Assembly: GCA_035546775.1 (NCBI GenBank)
Contig: DASZWD010000072.1
Location: 1 to 64,000, forward strand
Direction of reading: 5' to 3'
Source of the DNA: Acidimicrobiales bacterium
GTDB taxonomy: Bacteria > Actinomycetota > Acidimicrobiia > Acidimicrobiales > JACCXE01
DNA length: 64,000 bases
Shown here: piece by piece, positions 53,528 to 62,156 of the stretch
Position numbering within the stretch: the first letter of the stretch is position 1
Layout of the letters: the number at the start of each line of letters is the position of its first letter
The notes under the pieces: model-generated
What the model was told of the DNA's origin: nothing
The model's database searches: none
Seen by the model: only the letters and a program-made list of their open reading frames with translations
Made by a program: the position numbers and the translations under genes

Positions 53528-55474
53528 CTAGGCGTGCGTGTCTACTTCGCGGTGCAGCCGCGCGACGAACTCGTCGATCGCCACGTCACGCTCCGGGCGC
53601 TCTGACCCGCGGGCGTTGACGCCGACGGTGCCCGCCGCGGCGTCGTCGGCGCCGACCACCAGCACGTAGGGCAGCTTCTGCAACTTCGCCTTACGGATGC
53701 GCGCTCCGAGCGGCTCGTCGGCCGCGTGCAGCTCGACGCGGAACCCGGCGGCCCGCAGCTGGTCGTAGACGGTGCCGGCGTAGTCGACGTGGTCCTGGCC
53801 GACGGGCAAGACCGCCACCTGCACCGGCGCCAGCCAAGCCGGGAACGCGCCGGCGTAGTGCTCGACGAGCACGCCGAAGAACCGCTCGACGGAACCGAAC
53901 AGGGCGCGGTGGATCATCACCGGCGTCTGGCGGGACCCGTCGGGGGCGTCGTAGGTGAGCTCGAAGCGCACCGGCGTGTTGAAGTCGAGCTGGATCGTCG
54001 ACATCTGCCAGGTGCGGCCGATGGCGTCGCGGGCCTGCACCGAGATCTTCGGGCCGTAGAAGGCGCCGCCGCCTTCGTCCATCACCAACTCGAGGCCCTC
54101 GCCGAGGGCAACCGTGCGCAGCACGTCGATCGCCTCGTCCCACTGCTCGTCGGTGCCCGCTGCCTTCCCTTCGGGCTTGGTCGACAGCTCGAGGTAGAAG
54201 TCGTCGAGGCCGTAATCGCGCAACAGGTCGAGCACGAACTGGAGGAGCGACTTGAGCTCGTCGCGCATCTGCTCGCGCGTGCAGTAGATGTGCGAGTCGT
54301 CCTGGGTGAAGCCGCGGGCGCGGGTAAGGCCCTGCACCACGCCGGACTTCTCGTAGCGGTACACCGTGCCGAACTCGAAGAGCCGCAGCGGCAGCTCGCG
54401 GTACGAACGCCCGCGCGACCGGAAGATCAGGCAGTGCATGGGGCAGTTCATCGGCTTGGCGTAGTAGGTGGCGCCGTCCATCTCCATCGGCGGGAACATG
54501 CCTTCGGCGAACCACTGCAAGTGGCCCGAGGTCTCGAACAAACCGGCCTTGGTGAGGTGCGGCGTGTAGACGAACTCGTAGCCCGCCTCTTCGTGGCGCT
54601 TCCGTGAGTAGTCCTCCATGATGCGGCGCACGGTGCCGCCCTTGGGGTGGAACACCGCCAACCCGCTGCCAATCTCGTTGGGGAACGAGAAGAGGTCGAG
54701 CTCGTGGCCCAACTTGCGGTGGTCGCGTTTCTCGGCCTCTTCGAGGCGGTGGAGGTGTTCCTCGAGCGCCTTCTTCGACTCCCACGCGGTGCCGTAGATG
54801 CGCTGGAGCTGCTGGTTGTGCTCGTCCCCGCGCCAGTACGCGCCGGCGACGCGCATCAGCTTGAAGTGGCCGAGCTTGCCGGTCGACGGAACGTGCGGGC
54901 CGCGGCACAAGTCCACGAAGTCGTCGCTGTTGCGATACGCGGTGACGACACCGTTGCCCGCACCCTCGGCGGCGTCGACGCCCTGGATGATCTCGCACTT
55001 GTACGGCTGGTCCTTGAACAGCGCCAGGCCTTCGTCGACAGAGTGCACCTCGCGCACGAACGGCTGGTCAGCCTTCACGATCTCGCGCATACGGTCTTCG
55101 ATGCGCGTCAGGTCTTCTTCGGAGAAGTGCGCGCCGCCGGGCAACTCGAAGTCGTAATAGAAGCCGTCCTGGATCGGCGGACCGATAGCGAACTTGGCCC
55201 CGGGCCACAGCTGCGTGACGGCCTGGGCCAACACGTGCGCGGTCGAGTGCCGCAGCACGTGGCGGCCCTCGTCGGTGCCGGCGGTGATGATCTCGACGGT
55301 GGCGCCGTCTTCGAGCGGAACGCTCAGGTCGACTTCGTTGCCGTTGACCTTGGCGGCGACCGCGTCGGCCGCCAGCTTCTTGCCGATCGAACTGGCCAGA
55401 TCAGACGTCGTCGTCCCGTTCTCCAGGGTCCGGGTGGAACCGTCTGGGAGCGAGATGGTGATCTGGTCGGGCAT
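53528..55474 (-). CDS. thrS: Threonyl-tRNA synthetase
   Basis: A 648-residue class II synthetase. The N-terminal TGS domain ([16 protein letters not shown]), the editing domain ([24 protein letters not shown]), and the catalytic core ([72 protein letters not shown]) are present; the zinc ligands Cys and His are visible. The anticodon domain ends [25 protein letters not shown] at 55474. Confidence 0.98.
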   Translation of the reverse strand: MPDQITISLPDGSTRTLENGTTTSDLASSIGKKLAADAVAAKVNGNEVDLSVPLEDGATVEIITAGTDEGRHVLRHSTAHVLAQAVTQLWPGAKFAIGPPIQDGFYYDFELPGGAHFSEEDLTRIEDRMREIVKADQPFVREVHSVDEGLALFKDQPYKCEIIQGVDAAEGAGNGVVTAYRNSDDFVDLCRGPHVPSTGKLGHFKLMRVAGAYWRGDEHNQQLQRIYGTAWESKKALEEHLHRLEEAEKRDHRKLGHELDLFSFPNEIGSGLAVFHPKGGTVRRIMEDYSRKRHEEAGYEFVYTPHLTKAGLFETSGHLQWFAEGMFPPMEMDGATYYAKPMNCPMHCLIFRSRGRSYRELPLRLFEFGTVYRYEKSGVVQGLTRARGFTQDDSHIYCTREQMRDELKSLLQFVLDLLRDYGLDDFYLELSTKPEGKAAGTDEQWDEAIDVLRTVALGEGLELVMDEGGGAFYGPKISVQARDAIGRTWQMSTIQLDFNTPVRFELTYDAPDGSRQTPVMIHRALFGSVERFFGVLVEHYAGAFPAWLAPVQVAVLPVGQDHVDYAGTVYDQLRAAGFRVELHAADEPLGARIRKAKLQKLPYVLVVGADDAAAGTVGVNARGSERPERDVAIDEFVARLHREVDTHA

Positions 55475-55527
55475 CGCCCAAGATTAGGGAACGCGTCGCG
55501 ACGCCAAGAATCGATTACGCGCCGGCG

Positions 55528-56751
55528 CTAGCGCCCACCGACCCAGTCGTTCTCGAGACCGGCGAGGCCGCCGCTGACACCGACGTGGGTCAGCTCCTGG
55601 TCGACGACGTAGGACTGCGCCCCAGGGCGCACCTTGTCCTTACCGAGCCCGACGAACAGGTCGAAGGGCGAGTTCGCGCCGGCGACGCGCGACAGCGTGG
55701 CGATCAGCGACTGGGCGTCCCTGTACGCCTGGACGATCTGGCCTTGCGTGCCCGCGCCGAACTGGTCGTCGCGTGGCGCGTGATCGCCGGCACCCGGCGA
55801 GCGTGGGTCGCGGCTCTGCGGCCCGCCGCGGATCCATTCCGCCAATCCCTCGTGGACCCACGAGGGGATGAAACTGCTGGCATAGGCCGAGCCGGCGGCG
55901 TGGGTGAACTCATGGACCAGCGTCTCGGTCTGGTCACCCGCCGGGTAACGCGACAGGTTGCGATCCTGCACGTACAGCCGCGGCACCGTGCCAGCGAGCG
56001 TGTCGGGGTTGTAGCCGTAGGCCACGAAGGCCACGAACTTGGTGACGTCGACGCTCGCTTGGATCAGATCGCTCAACTCGTCGGGGCTGCTCGGCACGAA
56101 TCCGACGAGCTTCTCCGACCACGGCAGCTGCCAGCGACCTTTGAGAGTCGTCAAGGCGTTCTCGGCCAGGCCGAGCAGATCGCGGGCGCGCGCCGCCTGG
56201 TCTGGATGCGCGATCAGCTGGAAGTGGTCACTCTGCTCGACGACGACGGGGCTGGTGTCCCACATCGAGACGTTCGTCTCGAGGCCGAGGTCGGCGACGT
56301 CGTCGTCGCCGCCGACGTACCAGTGCGTGCCGCGCTTGACGAAGGTCCAGAACAGCGAGTCGAGCGAGGAGCGGGCGTCGTAGGTGAATCGGAGCGCCCG
56401 GGTCGTCGCCACGAGCGCGACCGGAGCGTTGGCGTACTTGCTGGGGTCGACGCCGCGCGTGAGGTCGACCCCCTTTGCGTCGATGGAGTAGTTGATGCGG
56501 GCGACGGGCAACGACGCCAGCCCGTCGAACGACTTGAGCTGCGCGTCGCGGAACGTCGCCGGTGCTTGCGGGTCGATGGTGGCGGCGTAGGCGTCACGGT
56601 TCTTGTCGCGCTGCGCGTCGCTGCGCGCCTTGAGCACGGCGCGCAGTGCGCTCAGCGGCAGCGTTGACGATTGCTTGGCGCGCGTAACGGGCGTGCCGAC
56701 CCACACCAACGCCAGCGCGGCGACGACGAGGACCAGCGCGGCGCGGCGCAT
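55528..56751 (-). CDS. Secreted gluzincin-type metalloprotease
   Basis: A 407-residue exported protein, signal peptide about 1-25 (AALVLVVAALALVWVGTPVTRA). The catalytic zinc site is TETLVHEFTHAAGSAYASSFIPSWVHEGLAEWIRGG: HExxH with a Glu 20 residues downstream, the gluzincin/peptidase MA-like arrangement. The region before it (residues 60-150) resembles an accessory NTF2-like domain (SDAQRDKNRDAYAATIDPQ). The substrate is unknown. It lies six bases downstream of mshC and may share its transcript. Confidence 0.85.
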   Translation of the reverse strand: MRRAALVLVVAALALVWVGTPVTRAKQSSTLPLSALRAVLKARSDAQRDKNRDAYAATIDPQAPATFRDAQLKSFDGLASLPVARINYSIDAKGVDLTRGVDPSKYANAPVALVATTRALRFTYDARSSLDSLFWTFVKRGTHWYVGGDDDVADLGLETNVSMWDTSPVVVEQSDHFQLIAHPDQAARARDLLGLAENALTTLKGRWQLPWSEKLVGFVPSSPDELSDLIQASVDVTKFVAFVAYGYNPDTLAGTVPRLYVQDRNLSRYPAGDQTETLVHEFTHAAGSAYASSFIPSWVHEGLAEWIRGGPQSRDPRSPGAGDHAPRDDQFGAGTQGQIVQAYRDAQSLIATLSRVAGANSPFDLFVGLGKDKVRPGAQSYVVDQELTHVGVSGGLAGLENDWVGGR

Positions 56752-56756
56752 GCGCG

Positions 56757-57875
56757 CTACAGGGAAACGCCGAGCAACGCCGCCGCAGCGGATACGCCGT
56801 GGCCGGCCTTGGCGGCCGCGTCGACCGCCGCGATCGCGCCGGGAGTGTCGAGGTCGTCGTCGAGGCAGGCGCGCACGTCGTCGAGCGCGGCGTCACCCGG
56901 ACCCGCGGTCGCCCATGCGGCGAGGCGCGCCGCGTTGTCCGGCATCAGTTGGTCGTGCCAGTCCCATCCCGGGCGGTAGTGATTCGACAGGCACGCCAGC
57001 CGGATCGCCCGCGGGTCCCACTCCTTGCACAGGTGCTCGGCGAACACGAGGTTGCCCAGCGACTTGCTCATCTTCTCGCCGTCGAGGCGAACCATGCCCT
57101 GGTGCATCCAGTGACGCACGAACGGCGCACCGGTGGCCGCTTCGGACTGCGCCGCCTCACACTCGTGGTGCGGGAAGATCAAATCGCCGCCGCCGCCGTG
57201 CAGGTCGATCGTCTCGCCGAGTTCTCGCATGGCCAGCGCCGAGCATTCGATGTGCCACCCCGGCCGGCCACGACCCCACAGCGACTCCCACCACGGCTCC
57301 CCCTCGGCCGACGGCTGCCACAGCACGAAGTCGAGCGGGTCTTTCTTGTTCGGGTCGTCGACGTTGCCGCCGCGTTCGCGGGCGTACTCCAGCATCTGCT
57401 CGCGCGAATAGTGGCTCACCTCGCCGAATCGGGGCCACGACTCGACCGAGAAGTACACCGCCCCGCCCGCCTGATACGCGTGGCCCGACTCGAGCACCAT
57501 GCCGATGAACCCGAGGATGTCGGGGATGGCCGAGGTGGCGCGCGGCTCGGAGAAACACGGCACCACGTCGAGCGCGGTCATCGCCGCGTCGAACTTCGCC
57601 ATCTCTTCAGCCGCCAGGTCGAGGTAGTACACGCCGACCTCGCGCGCCTTGCGCAGGATGTCGTCGTCGACGTCGGTGACGTTGCGCACGCACTGCGTCT
57701 CGTGGCCCATGTCGCGCAGGCGCCGCTGCAACACGTCGTAGGTGAGGTAGGTGGCAACGTGGCCGATGTGGGCGGAGTCGTACGGCGTGATGCCGCACGT
57801 GTACATCTTGACGGTCGGCCCCGGCTCGAACGGCACCACCGCCTGGCGGGCGGTGTCGTAGAGCTTCATCGACAC
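56757..57875 (-). CDS. mshC: Mycothiol ligase MshC (cysteine:GlcN-Ins ligase)
   Basis: A 372-residue class I ligase derived from CysS, joining cysteine to GlcN-inositol in mycothiol synthesis. TCGITPYDSAHIGHVATYLTYDVL holds the HIGH motif in MshC form; the TxxY and the zinc Cys/His set (ECSALAMRELG, FPHHECEAAQSE) and KMSKSLGN follow. The length is below the usual 400-420 but above the catalytic core, with a compact C-terminus. Start GTG at 57875, or ATG at 57869. Confidence 0.9.
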   Translation of the reverse strand: MSMKLYDTARQAVVPFEPGPTVKMYTCGITPYDSAHIGHVATYLTYDVLQRRLRDMGHETQCVRNVTDVDDDILRKAREVGVYYLDLAAEEMAKFDAAMTALDVVPCFSEPRATSAIPDILGFIGMVLESGHAYQAGGAVYFSVESWPRFGEVSHYSREQMLEYARERGGNVDDPNKKDPLDFVLWQPSAEGEPWWESLWGRGRPGWHIECSALAMRELGETIDLHGGGGDLIFPHHECEAAQSEAATGAPFVRHWMHQGMVRLDGEKMSKSLGNLVFAEHLCKEWDPRAIRLACLSNHYRPGWDWHDQLMPDNAARLAAWATAGPGDAALDDVRACLDDDLDTPGAIAAVDAAAKAGHGVSAAAALLGVSL

Positions 57876-57881
57876 GACGGG

Positions 57882-58538
57882 TTACGCGTTGATGCCGGTG
57901 ACGCGCACCGCAGTACGCGTCTTGTAACGAACGTTGAGCTGCAGGATGACGGCGGCGAACGACTCGATCGGTGCCGCGTTCGAGAGCTTGCCGGCGTCGA
58001 GGGCGCGGCAGCCCGGGATCAGCGCCACGATCTCGCTCGTCGTGGCGGTGGCCTCAGGATGATCGGAGCAGATCAGCACGTCGCTCTCGACGGGGTGCTC
58101 GATGTCGGCGAGCTCGCGCGCCGGCAGGTGGTGGAACGCGGCGGCAACCTGGGACGCCGGCAGGATCGCCTGGACCGACGCGGCCACCGAACCGCGCGGC
58201 GGAATCAGCGGTTGGAACTCGTCGCCGACCTTGGCGAGGGCGTTCGCCATCGAGATGACGACCTTGCCCGCGAGCTGCGGGGCGACGCTCTTGGCCGTGG
58301 CCGCCGCGGCGTCCCACGGCGTGGCCAACACCACGACGTCGGCCGACGCGGCGCGCTTGTTGTCGCCGGCGTCGAGGAGGAAGGTGCGATCCGGATACCG
58401 GGCGCACAGCGCCTCGACCGTCTCCTGCGCACGATCCTTCGTGCGCGAACCAACCGTCACCTCGAAGCCCACCGACGCGAGTCGGATGGCCAACCCCTTA
58501 CCAGCCGGCCCCGTTCCACCAAGAACACCTACGTGCAT
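57882..58538 (-). CDS. npdG: NADPH:F420 oxidoreductase-like protein
   Basis: A 218-residue Rossmann protein. GVLGGTGPAGKGLAIRLASVGFEVTVGSRTKDRAQ is the start seen in NpdG/Fno, where the SRxxxR segment binds the NADP phosphate; VVVLATPWDAAAATAKSV and AAFHHLPARELADIEHPVESDVLICSD follow. It would transfer hydride between NADPH and F420. It fits with the LLM oxidoreductase in this window. It lies six bases downstream-facing of mshC (gap 6). Confidence 0.9.
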   Translation of the reverse strand: MHVGVLGGTGPAGKGLAIRLASVGFEVTVGSRTKDRAQETVEALCARYPDRTFLLDAGDNKRAASADVVVLATPWDAAAATAKSVAPQLAGKVVISMANALAKVGDEFQPLIPPRGSVAASVQAILPASQVAAAFHHLPARELADIEHPVESDVLICSDHPEATATTSEIVALIPGCRALDAGKLSNAAPIESFAAVILQLNVRYKTRTAVRVTGINA

Positions 58539-58571
58539 CCGCTCAGCCTGCCAGATAACGCGACGGTCGGC

Positions 58572-59075
58572 TCACTCGCGCGGTGGATGACCCGCTTCGA
58601 TGTCGGTCACGTCGCCCGACTGGAGGTTGGCGGGGCGCGCCTCCTGGACGGCGACGGGCTCGAGCACGTGCCCGACGTGATCGCCGAGCTCGACGCGTTC
58701 GATGATCCGCCCCACGAACCACGCGTCGACGGCGTCGAGAATCGGCATCGCGCTCGGACCGGTGTGCCAGGCACAGCGGACGAACTTGTCGACCTCGTCG
58801 CCCGTCTCGCCGCCGAAGAGGTCGGCGAGTTCCTTGTCGTCCTTGCCGATCACGTGGACGGCGAGGTGGGACGCGCCACGCGCCACTCGGTAGGTGTGGT
58901 TCTTGACCGAGAGCCCGGCGAGAAAGCGCGGTGGCTCGATGCTGCACTGCGTGGCGAACCCGATGAGACATCCGCCGCGCTGGCCGTCAGCGTCGGCGGT
59001 CGTGACGATGAACATGGGGTACTCCATGGCCGCCGCCAGGCGGTTGAACTTTTCGATGGTCTCGGCGTCGCTCAC
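58572..59075 (-). CDS. Flavin reductase-like (DIM6/NTAB) protein
   Basis: A 167-residue split-barrel flavoprotein. MEYPMFIVTTADADGQRGGCLIGFATQCSIEPPRFLAGLSVKNHTYRVA is the FMN-binding flavin reductase-like core; LAVHVIGKDDKELADLFGGETGDEVDKF follows. It probably reduces flavin or F420-type substrates for a partner oxygenase, which I cannot name. It lies 33 bases upstream of npdG on the same strand. Confidence 0.88.
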   Translation of the reverse strand: MSDAETIEKFNRLAAAMEYPMFIVTTADADGQRGGCLIGFATQCSIEPPRFLAGLSVKNHTYRVARGASHLAVHVIGKDDKELADLFGGETGDEVDKFVRCAWHTGPSAMPILDAVDAWFVGRIIERVELGDHVGHVLEPVAVQEARPANLQSGDVTDIEAGHPPRE

Positions 59076-59085
59076 GCCCGATGGG

Positions 59086-59439
59086 TTACCCGTTGGCGTA
59101 GTCGGGATGCGCGACGGCCAGCTTGTCGGCGACCGTGGCGCGCACGACGGCTACGACCTCGTCGAGGCGGTCGTCGAGCGTCCCTGCCGCGATGGCGGCG
59201 CACAGTTCGGCTTCCGATGCCACCCCGAGCGTGGCGAGTCGCGACGCGTGCGCATCCGCCTGTTGCTCCCCGAGCGCCAGCTCGCGCTCGACCATCTTCA
59301 GCACGTTGACCGCCACGCGCGCGTGGAACTGCACCCGACCCTGCGTGTTGGTCATCACGTCGCGCTCGAGGTACTCGCGCACGGCTTCGACCAGTTCACC
59401 CGCGGTCGGAACGTCATGCGGATTGCCATCGCTTCTCAT
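59086..59439 (-). CDS. DUF6285-type protein
   Basis: A 117-residue all-helical protein. PTAGELVEAVREYLERDVMTNTQGRVQFHARVAVNVLKMVERELALG is the recognisable core of a small family encoded beside APH-type phosphotransferases. Its job is unknown; it may be an accessory subunit. The start ATG at 59439 overlaps the phosphotransferase stop (ATGA), which confirms the pair is co-translated. Family name given from memory. Confidence 0.78.
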   Translation of the reverse strand: MRSDGNPHDVPTAGELVEAVREYLERDVMTNTQGRVQFHARVAVNVLKMVERELALGEQQADAHASRLATLGVASEAELCAAIAAGTLDDRLDEVVAVVRATVADKLAVAHPDYANG

Positions 59440-60386
59440 GAATGCCAGCCCGCCTGCGCGAAGTTGCCCAGCAAGTCCCACTCCGTTTCACACACGCGGC
59501 GACCGATCGCCGCCAGCTCCACCGAACGCACGGCGCCGCTGCGGTGGGTGTTCGCCTGCGCGATGCAGATCACGCCCCACGACAGGTTCGCCGCGGCCTC
59601 CCACCAGTTGAGCGCGGCGCGGTCGACCGTCTCGCCCGACGCCAACTCGTAACCCGCGATGAGGTCGTCGTAGGTGCCGAAGCCGCCGACGGGCAATTCG
59701 CCCCCGAAACGCCACGCGTTGGCGCACAGCCACCCGAGGTCCTCGATCGGATCGCCGATGTGGGTCAGTTCCCAGTCGAGCACGGCCCGCACGCCTTCGG
59801 GCCCGACGATGAGGTTGCCGTTGCGGAAGTCGCCGTGCACGATCGTGCGGCGAGTCGTCGACGGGCGACGCTCGCGCAGGAACTTCAACGCCAGCTCGAA
59901 AGTGGGGTGCGGTTGACCGAAGAGCTTGTAGACGTTGGCGTACTTCTCGAGCGGGTCGTCGTCGGGCAAACCCTCGACGACGTCGAGCGGGATCCGGTGG
60001 ATGTTGGCCAGGATCTCGCCGCACTGGCGCGCCATGAGTGGACGGGCCGACGCATACTCGTCGTCGCGCAGGATACGCCGGGCGATCGTTTCGCCGTCGA
60101 TGTGATTCATCACGATGTAGGGCGAGCCGACGCCGTCGCGGCCGTCGCCGTGGGCGATCACCTCGGGGACGGGAACGCCGACGCCCGCCGCGCCCCGGAG
60201 CAGCCCCGCCTCACGCGCCAGGCCGCCGGAGGCTGCGCCCGGAGGATCCATCCGCAGGATCAGTGCTCGCCCGTCGGCTTTGAACGACCACGTGGCGCGC
60301 GACGCGCCCCCCGACAGACGATGCAAGTCGTCGATCGCGTTCGCGTCAAGCACGACGCGCAGCGCATCGGCGAGTTCAGCAGTCAC
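59436..60386 (-). CDS. APH-type phosphotransferase family protein
   Basis: A 316-residue aminoglycoside-phosphotransferase-fold kinase. LSGGASRATWSFKADGRALILRMDPPG is the nucleotide loop; the catalytic Brenner motif is TIVHGDFRNGNLIVG, and LDWELTHIGDPIEDLGW the metal-binding motif. Family members next to DUF6285 occur with acyl-CoA enzymes, so it may act on a CoA- or lipid-linked substrate (inferred). I choose the GTG at 60386; a longer start at 60437 would lie inside the terminator hairpin. Confidence 0.9.
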   Translation of the reverse strand: MTAELADALRVVLDANAIDDLHRLSGGASRATWSFKADGRALILRMDPPGAASGGLAREAGLLRGAAGVGVPVPEVIAHGDGRDGVGSPYIVMNHIDGETIARRILRDDEYASARPLMARQCGEILANIHRIPLDVVEGLPDDDPLEKYANVYKLFGQPHPTFELALKFLRERRPSTTRRTIVHGDFRNGNLIVGPEGVRAVLDWELTHIGDPIEDLGWLCANAWRFGGELPVGGFGTYDDLIAGYELASGETVDRAALNWWEAAANLSWGVICIAQANTHRSGAVRSVELAAIGRRVCETEWDLLGNFAQAGWHS

Positions 60387-60403
60387 GCCCGCAGAACATA
60401 AAG

Positions 60404-60454
60404 GAATCGGTACGCGCTTCATGCCCTTGGAGGGCACAAAGCGCGTACCGATTC
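60404..60454 (-). terminator. Strong intrinsic terminator after the aldehyde dehydrogenase gene
   Basis: GAATCGGTACGCGCTT (60404-60419) and AAGCGCGTACCGATTC (60439-60454) are perfect 16-bp inverse complements, and a nested stem (GCCCT...AGGGC) lies in the loop. Read on the minus strand it begins five bases after the dehydrogenase stop and is followed by CTTTAT. It should end dehydrogenase transcription before the phosphotransferase gene. Confidence 0.85.
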
Positions 60455-60458
60455 GGGG

Positions 60459-61877
<1,419 letters not shown>

Positions 61878-61911
61878 TGCCGACTCCTTGTGTTTGCCTG
61901 TCGTAGCAACG

Positions 61912-61923
61912 TTACTTAAGTAA
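61912..61923. promoter_or_regulatory. 12-bp palindrome in the dehydrogenase/2TM divergent gap
   Basis: TTACTTAAGTAA is a perfect AT-rich palindrome within a 47-base divergent gap. It resembles TetR-type operator cores, but no regulator is encoded beside it. It could be a repressor site controlling the dehydrogenase and/or the 2TM-cyclase operon. Confidence 0.5.
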
Positions 61924-61924
61924 G

Positions 61925-62155
61925 TTGGGCGTCGTGCTGCCGGAGCCAGTGGAGCGGGGCGAGCGCCTCCAGCGCGTCGCCCGAACGGCCTTCATCGTGC
62001 ACGCCCGCGCCTACGTCGTCGTCAACGCGTTCCTCGTGGCGGTGTGGGCACTCGCCGGCGGCGGCTACTTCTGGCCGGCCTGGGTCATCCTCGGTTGGGG
62101 CCTCGCGGTGGTGTTGCAGGCCATGGCGACGTTCACCCGATCGTCCAACGACTGA
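61925..62155 (+). CDS. Small 2TM-domain protein
   Basis: A 76-residue membrane protein with two TM segments (about 24-42, [20 protein letters not shown], and 48-66, [21 protein letters not shown]), of the 2TM domain type often found with regulators. No catalytic site is visible. The TTG at 61925 is two bases after the palindrome; a GTG at 61934 is an alternative, and neither has a clear ribosome site. The cyclase-ATPase gene starts one base after its stop, so the two may be co-expressed. Confidence 0.7.
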   Translation: MGVVLPEPVERGERLQRVARTAFIVHARAYVVVNAFLVAVWALAGGGYFWPAWVILGWGLAVVLQAMATFTRSSND

Positions 62156-62156
62156 C

